DNA of 64,000 bases, taken from Clostridia bacterium. Its GTDB lineage: Bacteria > Bacillota > Clostridia > Oscillospirales > QAKW01. A model generated the notes under the pieces. It worked only from the letters and a program-made list of their open reading frames with translations. It was not told where the DNA came from and did no database searches. The DNA lies in contig JAFTZM010000021.1 in the NCBI GenBank assembly GCA_017464525.1, forward strand, positions 1-64,000, read 5' to 3'. Shown piece after piece: positions 9,263-18,876 of this stretch (position 1 is the stretch's first letter; each line of letters opens with the position of its first letter). Position numbers and translations under genes: made by a program.

Positions 9263-9629
9263 TGCTTTCTTCCCCCTCATGATCGATCAAAGTTTCCGGG
9301 TCCACCCGGTCAGCATCCGCCCAAAGATGCTCTAATTTATAAAAATCACGGGCATCCCGGTGAAATACGTGCACTATAAAATCACCGTAATCCAGCAGCA
9401 CCCAATTAGAGGATGGCTGACCCTCCCGGTGAAGGGGCAGCAGATCCAGCTTTTCCTTCAGCTGGTATTCCACCTCATCACCCAATGTGCGGATCTGGGT
9501 GCTGGAAGAACCGGAGCAGATGATAAAATATTCTGCCATCACGGTGATATCGCCCACGTGCAGAATTTCAATATCGGTTGCTCTTCTGCTATCCAGGGCG
9601 TTTACTGCTATTTTAATAGCTTCATCCAT
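9252..9629 (-). CDS. rsfS: Ribosomal silencing factor RsfS
   Basis: The 125-residue protein matches the RsfS/DUF143 family ([31 protein letters not shown], then [31 protein letters not shown]). It binds L14 of the large ribosomal subunit and blocks subunit joining in starvation. I chose the ATG at 9629 with AAGGAG 10 nt upstream over a TTG 3 codons earlier. It overlaps the upstream nadD/yqeK by 8 bp and leuS by 11 bp, so translation is probably coupled. Confidence 0.93.
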   Translation of the reverse strand: MDEAIKIAVNALDSRRATDIEILHVGDITVMAEYFIICSGSSSTQIRTLGDEVEYQLKEKLDLLPLHREGQPSSNWVLLDYGDFIVHVFHRDARDFYKLEHLWADADRVDPETLIDHEGEESNEV

Positions 9630-10728
9630 TATTTTCAAGCTCCTTCAGTAAATAATTTCTTGCAGCCACCGTTTTGGGGTGCAAAAATTGCTTTCTATTG
9701 ATCAAAGATGCCATCACATGATCCAGCAGCATCAAAGTTCCGTTTTTTAGATCCCTTTCCCCCGCTTTGCGGATCTCCTCCACACCGGGATAGGTACGGC
9801 TGGGCTCGCAGCTATCGGCAAAGAAGATCAGCATATCCAGCGGTGCCATCTCAGGCTTTCCGGTAGTATGGCAGCCGATGGCCGCGAGGATCTCCTCATC
9901 CTCTACTCCCAAAGCATCCCGGGCAAAGGCGGGAGCCGTGATCTGGTGAAGGATCTGGGGGCTGGAAAGATCATCTGCTGTTAATGAGATCCCTTTTTCC
10001 CGGGCAAATCGGATCTGCCAATCGTTGGAATAACATTTGGTGCAATCATGCAGCAGGCCGGCAAGATAGGCCTTTTCCGCATCCACCCCCACCTTCGGTG
10101 CCAACTCACGGGCATAATCGGCCACCTGCATGGTATGGCGAGCACGTTTCAAATCCAGTTCCTGCCCGATGTGGGCCAGGGCACGTTCCGCCAGACCGTT
10201 TCCCACAGCCCGCAGATCGCTGGAGGCGCACACGACCGGCTCCATATCGCAAAGAATGATCCCTTTACATGGATAGGCCTGCTCCAAACGTTTTTTACAA
10301 GCTTCAAGCAAAGTCCGATCCCCCGGTTCCCGGGATCCCACCACAAGGATCAACTGCCGAAGTAGTTGATCGGCGCAATACCATTGATGGAAGGATAAAA
10401 ACATATCGCTGCCGATCAGAAGGTAAAGGGTATCCTCCGGGTTTTCCTCCCGAAGGGTCTTGACAGTATCAATGGTATAGCTGCGGCCGCCCCGTTTTTG
10501 CTCCAGATCCAGGATCTCCATTCCGGGGATCTCCCCGAAAAAGTCCCGAATCACCTCTTTACGAACCTCAAAGGAAAGAGCCGGTTTGTGATCCTTATGA
10601 GGCGGGATATAAGACGGAATGATCAAGACCCGATCAAACTGCTCCTGCTGCAGCGCAGTTCTCAGCAGATGGCGGTGCCCTTTATGGGGCGGGTCAAAGG
10701 TTCCGCCGAATATCAGTATTTTTCCCAT
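9622..10728 (-). CDS. nadD: NadD-YqeK fusion: nicotinate-nucleotide adenylyltransferase plus HD-domain Ap4A hydrolase
   Basis: The 368-residue protein joins two enzymes that are neighbours in most Firmicutes. Residues 1-190 are NadD (GGTFDPPHKGHRHLL nucleotide-binding motif, SSDLRAV near 170 as the ISSTxIR-type motif), which makes deamido-NAD in NAD biosynthesis. Residues about 190-368 are YqeK-like: RHTMQVADYA and GLLHDCTKC are HD-type metal ligands of a symmetrical diadenosine tetraphosphatase. No stop codon or frame break separates them. The start is 1 bp after the yhbY stop with no clear Shine-Dalgarno site, suggesting coupling. Confidence 0.92.
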   Translation of the reverse strand: MGKILIFGGTFDPPHKGHRHLLRTALQQEQFDRVLIIPSYIPPHKDHKPALSFEVRKEVIRDFFGEIPGMEILDLEQKRGGRSYTIDTVKTLREENPEDTLYLLIGSDMFLSFHQWYCADQLLRQLILVVGSREPGDRTLLEACKKRLEQAYPCKGIILCDMEPVVCASSDLRAVGNGLAERALAHIGQELDLKRARHTMQVADYARELAPKVGVDAEKAYLAGLLHDCTKCYSNDWQIRFAREKGISLTADDLSSPQILHQITAPAFARDALGVEDEEILAAIGCHTTGKPEMAPLDMLIFFADSCEPSRTYPGVEEIRKAGERDLKNGTLMLLDHVMASLINRKQFLHPKTVAARNYLLKELENNG

Positions 10729-10729
10729 A

Positions 10730-11020
10730 TTACAGTTGAATAATCGGCTTTTCTGCCGGACGGTAAAGAACGATCTTCGTGCCGATCACCGTAACAACAA
10801 TACTATTGGTGGCGGCAGCAACCTCCTCGGCCGCTTCCCGGCGGTCGACCATGGCAGTTTCAAGAACACGGAATTTGATCAACTCCCGGGCCGCCAGAGC
10901 GGTATCCACAGATTTAATAAAATTCTCGGTGATCCCTTCTTTTCCCAGCTGGAAAATAGTATCTTCCTTTGAGGCGAGGCCTCTTAATTTGGCACGCTGT
11001 TTACTGGTCAGAGTAAGCAT
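10730..11020 (-). CDS. yhbY: Ribosome assembly RNA-binding protein YhbY
   Basis: The 96-residue protein is a single CRS1-YhbY (CRM) domain: LTSKQRAKLRGLASKEDTIF at the start, QLGKEGITENFIKSVDTAL, then a GTKIVLYRP end. The family binds pre-50S particles. It overlaps the end of rdgB by 20 bp, with AAGGAG placed inside rdgB, and is followed directly by nadD/yqeK, a common Firmicute order. Confidence 0.92.
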   Translation of the reverse strand: MLTLTSKQRAKLRGLASKEDTIFQLGKEGITENFIKSVDTALAARELIKFRVLETAMVDRREAAEEVAAATNSIVVTVIGTKIVLYRPAEKPIIQL

Positions 11021-11609
11021 GATAATACTCCTTTAATTTCAAAACAAATTCCCGCAAGGCATTCCCCCGGTGGCTGATGGCGTTTTTGGCCTCCCCTTCC
11101 ATCTCGGCGGTGGTCATACTGTAACCGTCCGGCAGAAAAATAGGATCATACCCAAAGCCATTGGTACCCCGGGGCTCCCGGGTGAGCCGGCCGAAGATAT
11201 AGCCTTCGGCATTCAGCACGGTTTCATCATTCAACACACAGCTGATGGACGAGGTAAAGTGGGCAGCACGGTTTTCCTGCTGCTCCATATTTTTCAGCAA
11301 AAGGTACATTCTGCCCTCATCATCGTAACCCTCGCCGCCGTAACGGGCGGAATAAACACCGGGTTCGCCGCCAAGCGCATCCACGCAGATGCCGCTGTCA
11401 TCGGCCACGGTGGGCAGCTTGCAGATATCATAGACCGCCTTCGCTTTAATATAGGCATTTTCCGCAAAGGTGGTGCCGGTCTCCTCCGCATCACAAACGA
11501 TCCCCATTTCCTTTAAGGAAACACATTCGATCCCGAGAGGGGCCAAAATTTTCTTGAATTCCACCACCTTATGCGGGTTATTGGTGGCGATCACAAATTT
11601 CTTTTCCAT
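11001..11609 (-). CDS. rdgB: XTP/dITP diphosphatase (HAM1/RdgB)
   Basis: The 202-residue protein begins FVIATNNPHKVVEFKKIL and contains VADDSGICVDALGGEPGVYSARYGG and NGFGYDPIF, the conserved HAM1 motifs. It hydrolyses dITP, XTP and ITP so that hypoxanthine and xanthine are kept out of DNA. Its ATG overlaps the rph stop (TGATG) by one base, so the two are translationally coupled, as is usual for rph-rdgB pairs in Firmicutes. Confidence 0.95.
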   Translation of the reverse strand: MEKKFVIATNNPHKVVEFKKILAPLGIECVSLKEMGIVCDAEETGTTFAENAYIKAKAVYDICKLPTVADDSGICVDALGGEPGVYSARYGGEGYDDEGRMYLLLKNMEQQENRAAHFTSSISCVLNDETVLNAEGYIFGRLTREPRGTNGFGYDPIFLPDGYSMTTAEMEGEAKNAISHRGNALREFVLKLKEYYHAYSDQ

Positions 11610-12322
11610 CAGTTCAGCACCTTACTCTGGGCCTTAAAGATCTTCTGGCAGCCGCCCTTGGCCAGGCTCAGCAGGGTATCCAGCTGCTTCTTATCAAATT
11701 CTTCCCCTTCGGCGGTGCCCTGAATTTCAATAAAACCGCCCTTAGAGGACATGATCACATTCATATCCGTATCAGCTCGGCTATCCTCCTGATAGCAAAG
11801 ATCCAGAGAAGGAACACCGTCCAGAACACCCACCGAAATGGCAGCGATCTGCTTTTGGATGGGATTGGTCTCCAAAAGTCCTTCATCCATCAGCTTCTGG
11901 ATGGCCAGGGCAAGAGCAACAAAACCGCCGCTGATGGAAGCGCAGCGTGTACCGCCATCGGCTTGGATCACATCGCAATCGATGATAATACTGCGCTCTC
12001 CCAGTAAGGAAAGATCTACCGCACCCCGAAGAGCCCGGCCGATCAGCCGCTGGATCTCGGTGCTGCGGGGTGCTTGCTTCAATTTACTGATATCTCGCTT
12101 ATTCCGGGTAGCGGTAGCACGGGGAAGCATGGAATATTCCGCAGTGACCCAGCCCTTGCCGGTCCCTTGCAGATAAGGAGGAATGCTTTCCTCCACCGTT
12201 GCAGTGCAGATCACCTTAGTGTTTCCCTGGCAATAAAGCACACTGCCCTCGGCGTGCATGGTATAATCCTTAATGATCTCGATTTTTCTTAACTGTTTTT
12301 CAGTACGTCCGTCTACTCTCAT
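11609..12322 (-). CDS. rph: Ribonuclease PH
   Basis: The 237-residue protein has the RNase PH hallmarks: [14 protein letters not shown] at the start, [44 protein letters not shown] and a C-terminal [16 protein letters not shown]. It trims tRNA 3' ends by phosphorolysis. The start at 12322 was chosen for the GAGGATGG site directly upstream; a longer in-frame version would overlap ftsY and lacks family similarity. Confidence 0.95.
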   Translation of the reverse strand: MRVDGRTEKQLRKIEIIKDYTMHAEGSVLYCQGNTKVICTATVEESIPPYLQGTGKGWVTAEYSMLPRATATRNKRDISKLKQAPRSTEIQRLIGRALRGAVDLSLLGERSIIIDCDVIQADGGTRCASISGGFVALALAIQKLMDEGLLETNPIQKQIAAISVGVLDGVPSLDLCYQEDSRADTDMNVIMSSKGGFIEIQGTAEGEEFDKKQLDTLLSLAKGGCQKIFKAQSKVLN

Positions 12323-12332
12323 TGATCCATCC

Positions 12333-13238
12333 TCAAAATAGTGCTTTCGCAAAATCGTAACCGTTGAAGGGCTGCAGATCATCCATCTGCTCCCCTACCC
12401 CCACAAAACGGATCGGCAGTCCCATTTCGGCCTTCAGCGGAATGGCCATTCCGCCCTTGGCGGTGCCATCCAGTTTCGTGAGCACCACACCGGTCAGGTT
12501 GGTGACCTTCTTAAACTCGGAGGCCTGGTTCATGGCATTCTGGCCGGTGGTGGCATCCAACACCAGCAAAACCTCCATATCTGCATCGGACAGCTGGCCG
12601 GCGATGACCTTCTGGATCTTAGCCAACTCCCCCATCAGATTTGCTTTATTATGCAGGCGGCCGGCGGTATCACAGATGATCAGATCGCACCCCCGGGCCT
12701 TGGCAGCGGTAATGGTATCAAAAACCACCGCCGCAGGATCTGCACCCTGCTGGCTTTTGATAATATCCACCCCCACACGGTCGGCCCAGGTCGATAGCTG
12801 CTCGGCGGCGGCAGCACGGAAGGTATCGGCCGCGCCGAAGATCACCTTTTTTCCCTGATCCTTATAGATCTTGGCCAATTTAGCGGCGGTGGTGGTTTTA
12901 CCTACACCGTTGACACCGATCATCAGAATCACAGAAGGCTTGGTGTTCAGCCGGATGGGTTCCACATCCTCTTCCATGATACTGCCGATGATCTCTACCA
13001 ATTGAGATTTGATCTCATCCGGCTTGGTAATGCGCCCCTGGCGCACCTCCTTACGCAGCCGTTCGATGATCTCCATGGTGGTCTCTACACCGATATCCGC
13101 CATGATCAACGCTTCCTCCAGCTCTTCAAAAAGATCCTCGTCGATCTTTCCGAAGGCGGCAAGCACCGCATCGATCTTGGAAGAAATATTTTTAGAGGTC
13201 TTGGAAAGACCCTGTTTCAGTTTCTCAAAAAAGCCCAT
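12333..13238 (-). CDS. ftsY: Signal recognition particle receptor FtsY
   Basis: The 301-residue protein is a minimal FtsY: a short N domain ([21 protein letters not shown]), then the SRP-type GTPase NG domain with [15 protein letters not shown] (P-loop near residue 108), [24 protein letters not shown] and [11 protein letters not shown]. The acidic N-terminal extension found in proteobacteria is absent, as usual in Firmicutes. It docks SRP-ribosome complexes at the membrane. It sits 9 bp after smc, the conserved smc-ftsY order. Confidence 0.96.
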   Translation of the reverse strand: MGFFEKLKQGLSKTSKNISSKIDAVLAAFGKIDEDLFEELEEALIMADIGVETTMEIIERLRKEVRQGRITKPDEIKSQLVEIIGSIMEEDVEPIRLNTKPSVILMIGVNGVGKTTTAAKLAKIYKDQGKKVIFGAADTFRAAAAEQLSTWADRVGVDIIKSQQGADPAAVVFDTITAAKARGCDLIICDTAGRLHNKANLMGELAKIQKVIAGQLSDADMEVLLVLDATTGQNAMNQASEFKKVTNLTGVVLTKLDGTAKGGMAIPLKAEMGLPIRFVGVGEQMDDLQPFNGYDFAKALF

Positions 13239-13247
13239 TGCTCGCTC

Positions 13248-16200
13248 CTAAATCTTTAACTGCTCGGCGATTTCATTTACATTGATGGTCAGCAGCTTGG
13301 AAATACCCTGCTCCGGCATGGTCACGCCGTAAAGGACATCTGCTTCTTCCATGGTACCCCGCCGATGGGTAATACAAACAAACTGGGTGGTAGCGCAATA
13401 ATGCCGTAAGTAGCTGGCGAAGCGGGTCACGTTCACGTCATCCAGCGCCGCCTCGATCTCATCCACCACGCAGAAGGGCGTAGGACGAACCTTCAGGATG
13501 GCGAAATAGAGGCAGATAGCGGTAAATGCACGTTCGCCTCCGGAAAGGGACACCAGATTTTTAATGATCTTTCCGGGAGGAGCCGCCTTAACATCGATAT
13601 CACAGTTCAGCACATCCTCCGGATCGCTTAAGATCAGCTTGGCAGTACCGCCGCCGAACAGCTCCGCAAAGATCTTCTGGAATTCATCATTCAGCTGATA
13701 AAATTTTTCGCTGAAGATATCCTTCATCTGACTGAGCAATTCACGGATGATCTTTTCCAGCTCGCTCTTGGACTGGATCAGATCCTGCACCTGGCCGTTC
13801 ATGAAATCATAGCGTTCCTTCACCGTGTTGTATTCCTCAATGGATTCCACATTGACGCTACCCAGAGCCTTGATACTGCCCTTCAGGGAATGAACCCTCT
13901 TTTTCGCTTCGGCACGGTCCTCCAGAGGCTTGGCCACTTCCTTGGCCTCGGAGACCGTAAGTTCATACATATCCAGCAGCTGAGCGATCAGGCGGTCGGA
14001 CTGCTCGGCGATCCCGGCCAATTTATTATCCAGACGGGACACCTCTTCGATCAACTTTTCCTTAGAAGCGCTTTTTTCCTTCTGCTCGGCCCGGTATAGG
14101 GTCTGGCGGCGTTCCTGATCCTGGCGCTGATCGGTTAAGGCCTTGGTACGTTTTTCTCCCTCGGCTTGATGATCACGCAGCTCCCGGGCCTGAATATCCA
14201 TCTCCTTGGCAGAGGCAACAGCAGCCTCGATCCGTTGGCGGGAAACCACGATCTGTTCCTTCTTTTCATCGGCTTCCTTACCGATAAGGCTCAGCTGGGT
14301 CTCCAGCTGACCGATGAGAGAACGAATACCTTCGATCTCTTTGAAGAGACTCATTTTATCCATCTCATAGGAAGCAGAGCGCTCCTTGAGGGCAGCCATC
14401 CGTTCCTGATCGCCGGAACTCAAGCCTTGCAGAGAGGTCAACTGCTCCTGCAGACCGGAGGCGACCTTCTCCAGATCGCTGATCTGCTGCTGCAGCGCAT
14501 CGCACCGCTCTTCCGCAGACTTTATTGTACTCTTGATCGTTTGCGCTTCACGGTCGTAGCCGTTCATCAGCTCCTGATAGGAGGCAAGCACCACCTCTTT
14601 ACTTTCCAAAAGACCGTCGATGCGGGTCAGCTCTTCATCCAGCAGATGAATGGCATCCTGCGAAGCGGTGAGGCGAGCATCCAATGTATTCTTTTCCCGG
14701 CTGGCAGAATCCAGCTTCTTTCCCAGCTCCTCATGCTCTTTGATCTTAACAGCAAGCTCTTTTTCGATCCGTTCCAATTCAATTCCGCGGGAGAGAAGAC
14801 CGCCGCTTTTGGCAGCGCTACCGCCGGTCATAGAGCCGCCGGCATTGATCACCTGACCGTCCAGTGTGACGATCTTATACCGATTCTGAATGGATTTTGC
14901 CAATGCCATGGCATGGTCGATGGTTTCACAGACCAAGGTACGGCCCAGCAAAAACTCGATCGCTTTCCGGTTAGCAGGATCTGTCTCTACCAACTGATCG
15001 GCGATCCCGATAAAGCCGTTACTGCGGGAAAAATCCTCTTTGATGCCCTTTGGGGTAATACTATTCAAGGGCAGGAAGGTGGCACGGCCGCCCTTCTGGC
15101 GTTTCAGCCAAAGCATCGCATTTTTAGCCGAAACACTATCCTTGGTAACGATATTCTGGATGGCGGCGCCCAATGCCGTCTCGATGGCGACAAGATATTC
15201 CTCCTCCACCTTGATCAGCTGGGAAACAGGGCCCACAATTCCCTGCAGGATCCCCCGGCGGCTTTGCTCCAGCACCTGCTTGACAGCTCCGCCGAAACCC
15301 TCCAGATGCTTCTCCATTTCAGAAAGAATACGGCTGCGCTGCTCCAGAGCATTCCGCTCTGCGGCGCATTTTTGCTCATTTTCCAGCGCTTCACGGTAGA
15401 TCCGATCCTTGATCTCCAGCATTTTACAAAGGCCGTTGGAAGCATTGGTTTCGCTTTCCCGTTCCTCGGTCTTTTCGCGTTTCTGCAGACGAAGGGCTTC
15501 CAGCTCTTCTTCCAATGCGGCAGTTTGCTCTGCCTGCGCAGAACGGGCAGCGGCCAGATCATCGATCCGTTTCTGATAGGATTCGATAGAAGATCGTACA
15601 GAGATCATCTCCATTTGCAGGCGATTACGCTCGGTGCTGTTTTCCTGCAGGGTCACCTGCAGGGCACCGGTCTTACGCTGCTGATCCTCGCTTTTGGCGG
15701 TGATCTCCTTGATCTCTTCGATAATTTCATTGATTTTTTCATCGATGGCGGCGATTTCAGCAGTTTTCGATTCAATATCCGCCTTTAACTGACCGATCTG
15801 GGCTTCGGTCTCCTCCCGGCGGGAACCCACAGCGGAAAGCTCCTGCTCCAGACGAGTGATCACACCCTGCTCAAATTCAGCCTGACTTTCCAGCACCGCT
15901 TTTTGGGAAGAAATAGCGCCCAATTGCTCCTCCCAGGCCGTTTGCTGCTGGCGAATGTTATCGATCTCGGTAGTAATTTTGATATTTTCTTCGAAAAGAA
16001 GGTTGATCTCCTGCTCGATGTTATCCACTTCCACAGTTAGATCATCCAACTGCCCCTTGGCAATGGAATGCTGCTCATCGATCTTACGGGCGTTTTCCTT
16101 GATCTGCTCCAATTCTTCCAGCCAGAGGGCAATTTCAAGTTCTTTTTTCTCCTCGTACATTGCCAGGTACTTGCGGGCTTTTTCTGCCTGACGCTCCAGG

Positions 16201-16811
16201 CCGGGCAGCCGTTCCTCCAGTTCCCCCACAATATCCCCCAAGCGCACCAGATTTTCCTCGGTGGCATTCAGTTTACGCTCCGCTTCATTTTTCCGGTAAC
16301 GGAATTTGGAAATTCCCGCCACCTCCTCCAGCATGGAGCGGCGCTCCTCACTTTTACCCAGCAGGATCTGATCGATGGTGCCCTGACCAATGATAGAATA
16401 ACCGTCCCGACCGATACCGGTATCCATAAACAACTCATGGATATCCCGCAGGCGGGCAGGAGACTTATTGATAAAATATTCACTCTCACCGCTACGATAG
16501 TAGCGGCGGGTGATCATCACTTCGTTGTAATCCACGCTCAGCGCATGATCGCTGTTATCGATGGTTAGGCTGACCTCTGCAAAGCCCTGGGGCTTCCGCT
16601 TGGCGGTACCGGAAAAGATCACATCCTCCATTTTGGTGCTGCGGAGGCTTTTATTGGATTGCTCCCCCAGTACCCAACGGATCGCATCAGAAACATTACT
16701 TTTACCGGAGCCGTTGGGGCCCACAATGGCAGTAATGCCGTGATCAAAGCCGATATTGATCTTATCCGGGAAGGATTTAAATCCTTGTATGTCCAAACAT
16801 TTTAAACGCAA
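13248..16811 (-). CDS. smc: Chromosome segregation ATPase SMC
   Basis: The 1187-residue protein has the N-terminal ATPase half (LDIQGFKSFPDK, Walker A GPNGSGKSN near 32-40), a coiled coil to about 500, a hinge (about 510-670 with GRATFLPLN and GGSMTGGSA), a second coiled coil, and the C-terminal half with LSGGERAF and VVDEIEAALDD. It is the SMC subunit of the condensin that organises the chromosome. The start is TTG at 16811, with AAGGAAGTG upstream and perfect alignment to the family N-terminus. It is the first gene of an eight-gene operon; rnc, often found just upstream, is absent. Confidence 0.96.
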   Translation of the reverse strand: MRLKCLDIQGFKSFPDKINIGFDHGITAIVGPNGSGKSNVSDAIRWVLGEQSNKSLRSTKMEDVIFSGTAKRKPQGFAEVSLTIDNSDHALSVDYNEVMITRRYYRSGESEYFINKSPARLRDIHELFMDTGIGRDGYSIIGQGTIDQILLGKSEERRSMLEEVAGISKFRYRKNEAERKLNATEENLVRLGDIVGELEERLPGLERQAEKARKYLAMYEEKKELEIALWLEELEQIKENARKIDEQHSIAKGQLDDLTVEVDNIEQEINLLFEENIKITTEIDNIRQQQTAWEEQLGAISSQKAVLESQAEFEQGVITRLEQELSAVGSRREETEAQIGQLKADIESKTAEIAAIDEKINEIIEEIKEITAKSEDQQRKTGALQVTLQENSTERNRLQMEMISVRSSIESYQKRIDDLAAARSAQAEQTAALEEELEALRLQKREKTEERESETNASNGLCKMLEIKDRIYREALENEQKCAAERNALEQRSRILSEMEKHLEGFGGAVKQVLEQSRRGILQGIVGPVSQLIKVEEEYLVAIETALGAAIQNIVTKDSVSAKNAMLWLKRQKGGRATFLPLNSITPKGIKEDFSRSNGFIGIADQLVETDPANRKAIEFLLGRTLVCETIDHAMALAKSIQNRYKIVTLDGQVINAGGSMTGGSAAKSGGLLSRGIELERIEKELAVKIKEHEELGKKLDSASREKNTLDARLTASQDAIHLLDEELTRIDGLLESKEVVLASYQELMNGYDREAQTIKSTIKSAEERCDALQQQISDLEKVASGLQEQLTSLQGLSSGDQERMAALKERSASYEMDKMSLFKEIEGIRSLIGQLETQLSLIGKEADEKKEQIVVSRQRIEAAVASAKEMDIQARELRDHQAEGEKRTKALTDQRQDQERRQTLYRAEQKEKSASKEKLIEEVSRLDNKLAGIAEQSDRLIAQLLDMYELTVSEAKEVAKPLEDRAEAKKRVHSLKGSIKALGSVNVESIEEYNTVKERYDFMNGQVQDLIQSKSELEKIIRELLSQMKDIFSEKFYQLNDEFQKIFAELFGGGTAKLILSDPEDVLNCDIDVKAAPPGKIIKNLVSLSGGERAFTAICLYFAILKVRPTPFCVVDEIEAALDDVNVTRFASYLRHYCATTQFVCITHRRGTMEEADVLYGVTMPEQGISKLLTINVNEIAEQLKI

Positions 16812-16849
16812 AATGTCACTTCCTTCACAATCGTTACATCTGAACGTTT

Positions 16850-16878
16850 ATTATACCAAATTTAATTTAAAAAAGCAA
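16850..16878 (-). promoter_or_regulatory. Promoter of the smc operon
   Basis: Minus-strand TTGCTT (16873-16878) and TATAAT (16850-16855) with a 17-bp spacer lie about 40 bp before the smc start. No terminator hairpin is visible between the upstream M42 operon and this promoter, so read-through from the murD operon is possible. Confidence 0.75.
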
Positions 16879-16879
16879 C

Positions 16880-17854
16880 TTATTTTTCAAGGTATGCCGT
16901 TAATAATCCAATAGTTGCCTCCACATCTCCCCGATCTGCCATCTCAATAGCAGAATGGCAGTAGCGGATGGGAATACTGAGGCCGCCAACCTGAACACCC
17001 TTGCCCAGCAGCTGAACGCTGCCGATATCGGTACCGCCGCCGGAAAGCACATCCCGCTGGGCAGAGATCCCCTTCCGGGCCGCCAGATTCTCCAGATCCT
17101 CCACGATCTCTCTGCTGCAGATGGCAGAGCGGTCCCGGATCTTGATGGCAGTTCCTTTCCCGAGGGCAGCTGCAGTTTCGGCGGTATCAGGATAGTCTCC
17201 GCTCAAAGTCACATCAACGGCGATGGCCACATCGGGAGAGATCTCAAAGCCGGATACCTTGGCCCCCCGCAGGCCGACTTCCTCCTGAACGGTGAAAACC
17301 GCATAGACCTCGCAGGTTGTATTTTTGATGCGGCGCAGGGTCTCCATCAGGCAGTAGCAGCCCACACGGTTATCCAGCGCATTGGATACAATGCAATTCC
17401 CGGTCTCAAAGGTTTCGCTTAAAAAGCAGGCGGTCATTCCGATCTCAATACGGCGAAGCGCCTCCTCACGGCTTTTTGCACCGATATCGATAAAGCAATC
17501 ACCCAGTTTCAGCTCCTTCATGGCCTTGCTGCCGCAGGTGAAAACACCCATCACACCGTTTTCAAACTGAACCGGCCGCCCGATGGTGGTTCTGGGATCG
17601 ACCCCGCCGGCCGCTGCCACACGGATAAAGCCTTTTTCATCCGCAAAGGTTGCCACCAGGCCGATCTCATCCATATGCGCCATCAGCATCACCTTGGGGC
17701 CCTCCCCTTTCCGGATGGCCACCAGATTGCCCAGCGCATCGTCATATACCTTATCCACATAGGGCAGGATCTGCCCTTTAATATATTCTGCTACTGCAGC
17801 TTCATTTCCGGAAACACCGGAAAGGCGCACCAGTTCACGAATTTCGTTGATCAT
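16880..17854 (-). CDS. M42-family aminopeptidase, paralogue 1
   Basis: The 324-residue protein has the M42 (FrvX/glutamyl aminopeptidase-like) metal ligands and catalytic residues: MLMAHMDEIGL (His, Asp), ALDNRVGCYCL (bridging Asp), VQEEVGLRGA (Glu-Glu), VAIAVDVT (Asp) and RYCHSAIE (His). These are cytosolic dinuclear-metal aminopeptidases, often assembled into large dodecamers, that complete peptide breakdown. It is the last of three consecutive M42 genes and sits 11 bp after the second one. Substrate specificity cannot be read from the sequence. Confidence 0.92.
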   Translation of the reverse strand: MINEIRELVRLSGVSGNEAAVAEYIKGQILPYVDKVYDDALGNLVAIRKGEGPKVMLMAHMDEIGLVATFADEKGFIRVAAAGGVDPRTTIGRPVQFENGVMGVFTCGSKAMKELKLGDCFIDIGAKSREEALRRIEIGMTACFLSETFETGNCIVSNALDNRVGCYCLMETLRRIKNTTCEVYAVFTVQEEVGLRGAKVSGFEISPDVAIAVDVTLSGDYPDTAETAAALGKGTAIKIRDRSAICSREIVEDLENLAARKGISAQRDVLSGGGTDIGSVQLLGKGVQVGGLSIPIRYCHSAIEMADRGDVEATIGLLTAYLEK

Positions 17855-17865
17855 TTTTACTCTCC

Positions 17866-18876
17866 TTAAAGAAGTTTATTTAGAATTGCCTGTGCTAAGC
17901 GAACGGTGTTTTCGATATCCGAAAGAGCCGCAACGCTGACCGGAGAATGGATATAACGGCAAGGCACTGAAACAGCCAGAACCTTGCACCCGCCCCAGGA
18001 GCGCTGAACTGCGCTGCTTTCGTTGCCGCCCGCAACGGCCTGCTTGGTTTGCACAGGAATTCCGTTCTCCCTGGCCGCATCCATGGCCAGGCGGTAAAAT
18101 TGACGGTCATAGATGGTACCGTTATCCATAAAGGAGATCACCGGCCCCTCCCCCACCTTGCAGACGCTGGATCTGTTTTCATCAGAATGGATATCGCCGG
18201 CAGTGGTTCCCTCCAAAATAAGGGCGTACTGGGGGTGGATCGCATAGGCCGCGGTGGAAGCACCCAGGCAGCCGATCTCCTCCATGGTGGTGAAAGCAAA
18301 ATAGGCATCAAAGGGGATATCCTTTTTCATGATCTCGATCAGCGCATAGCAGCCGGCCCGATCATCCAGAGCCTTAGCCCGTACCAGACCGTCGCCGAAT
18401 TCCTGATAATCGCTGTCAAAACCCACCCGGTCGCCGATGGTAACGTGCTCCTCTGCATCTTCTTTATTTAATGCTCCGATGTCGATATAAAGATCCTCGA
18501 TCTTGGGAGCCGGTGCATCATCCTTCGCCAAATGGGGCGCCAGAACACCGATCACGCCGTGCAGCTTATGGCGGCCGATGACAACGTGCTTGCCCGGCAG
18601 GATCCGGGCATCAATGCCGCCGATGGAATCAAATTTCAAATATCCGTCTCCGTCGATATGGGTGATCATCAGCGCCACCTCATCCATATGGGCAGAAAGC
18701 ATCAAAGGATAAGGTGCCTCCATGCTCCCCCGCTTAAATGCAATGACATTTCCCAGACGGTCCACTTCAATTTTTTCGCAATATTCCCGTATCTCATTGA
18801 TAATCGCCTGGCGCACATCCCCTTCGCTGCCGGAGGCGCCGAAAAGAGAAGTCAGATAACTGAGTTGTTTATTCAT
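17866..18876 (-). CDS. M42-family aminopeptidase, paralogue 2
   Basis: The 336-residue protein carries LMLSAHMDEVALM, KALDDRAGCYAL, TTMEEIGCLGAS and RYIHSPVS, matching the M42 active site. The segment where its sister has VDVT reads LEGTTAG, that is Glu in place of a metal-ligand Asp; this difference occurs within the family and may alter metal preference. The start at 18876 (MNKQLSY) has GGGAGGTGTGG upstream and overlaps the end of the third paralogue by 8 bp. A 70-residue longer reading frame extends upstream but overlaps the neighbour and has no family similarity. Confidence 0.92.
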   Translation of the reverse strand: MNKQLSYLTSLFGASGSEGDVRQAIINEIREYCEKIEVDRLGNVIAFKRGSMEAPYPLMLSAHMDEVALMITHIDGDGYLKFDSIGGIDARILPGKHVVIGRHKLHGVIGVLAPHLAKDDAPAPKIEDLYIDIGALNKEDAEEHVTIGDRVGFDSDYQEFGDGLVRAKALDDRAGCYALIEIMKKDIPFDAYFAFTTMEEIGCLGASTAAYAIHPQYALILEGTTAGDIHSDENRSSVCKVGEGPVISFMDNGTIYDRQFYRLAMDAARENGIPVQTKQAVAGGNESSAVQRSWGGCKVLAVSVPCRYIHSPVSVAALSDIENTVRLAQAILNKLL

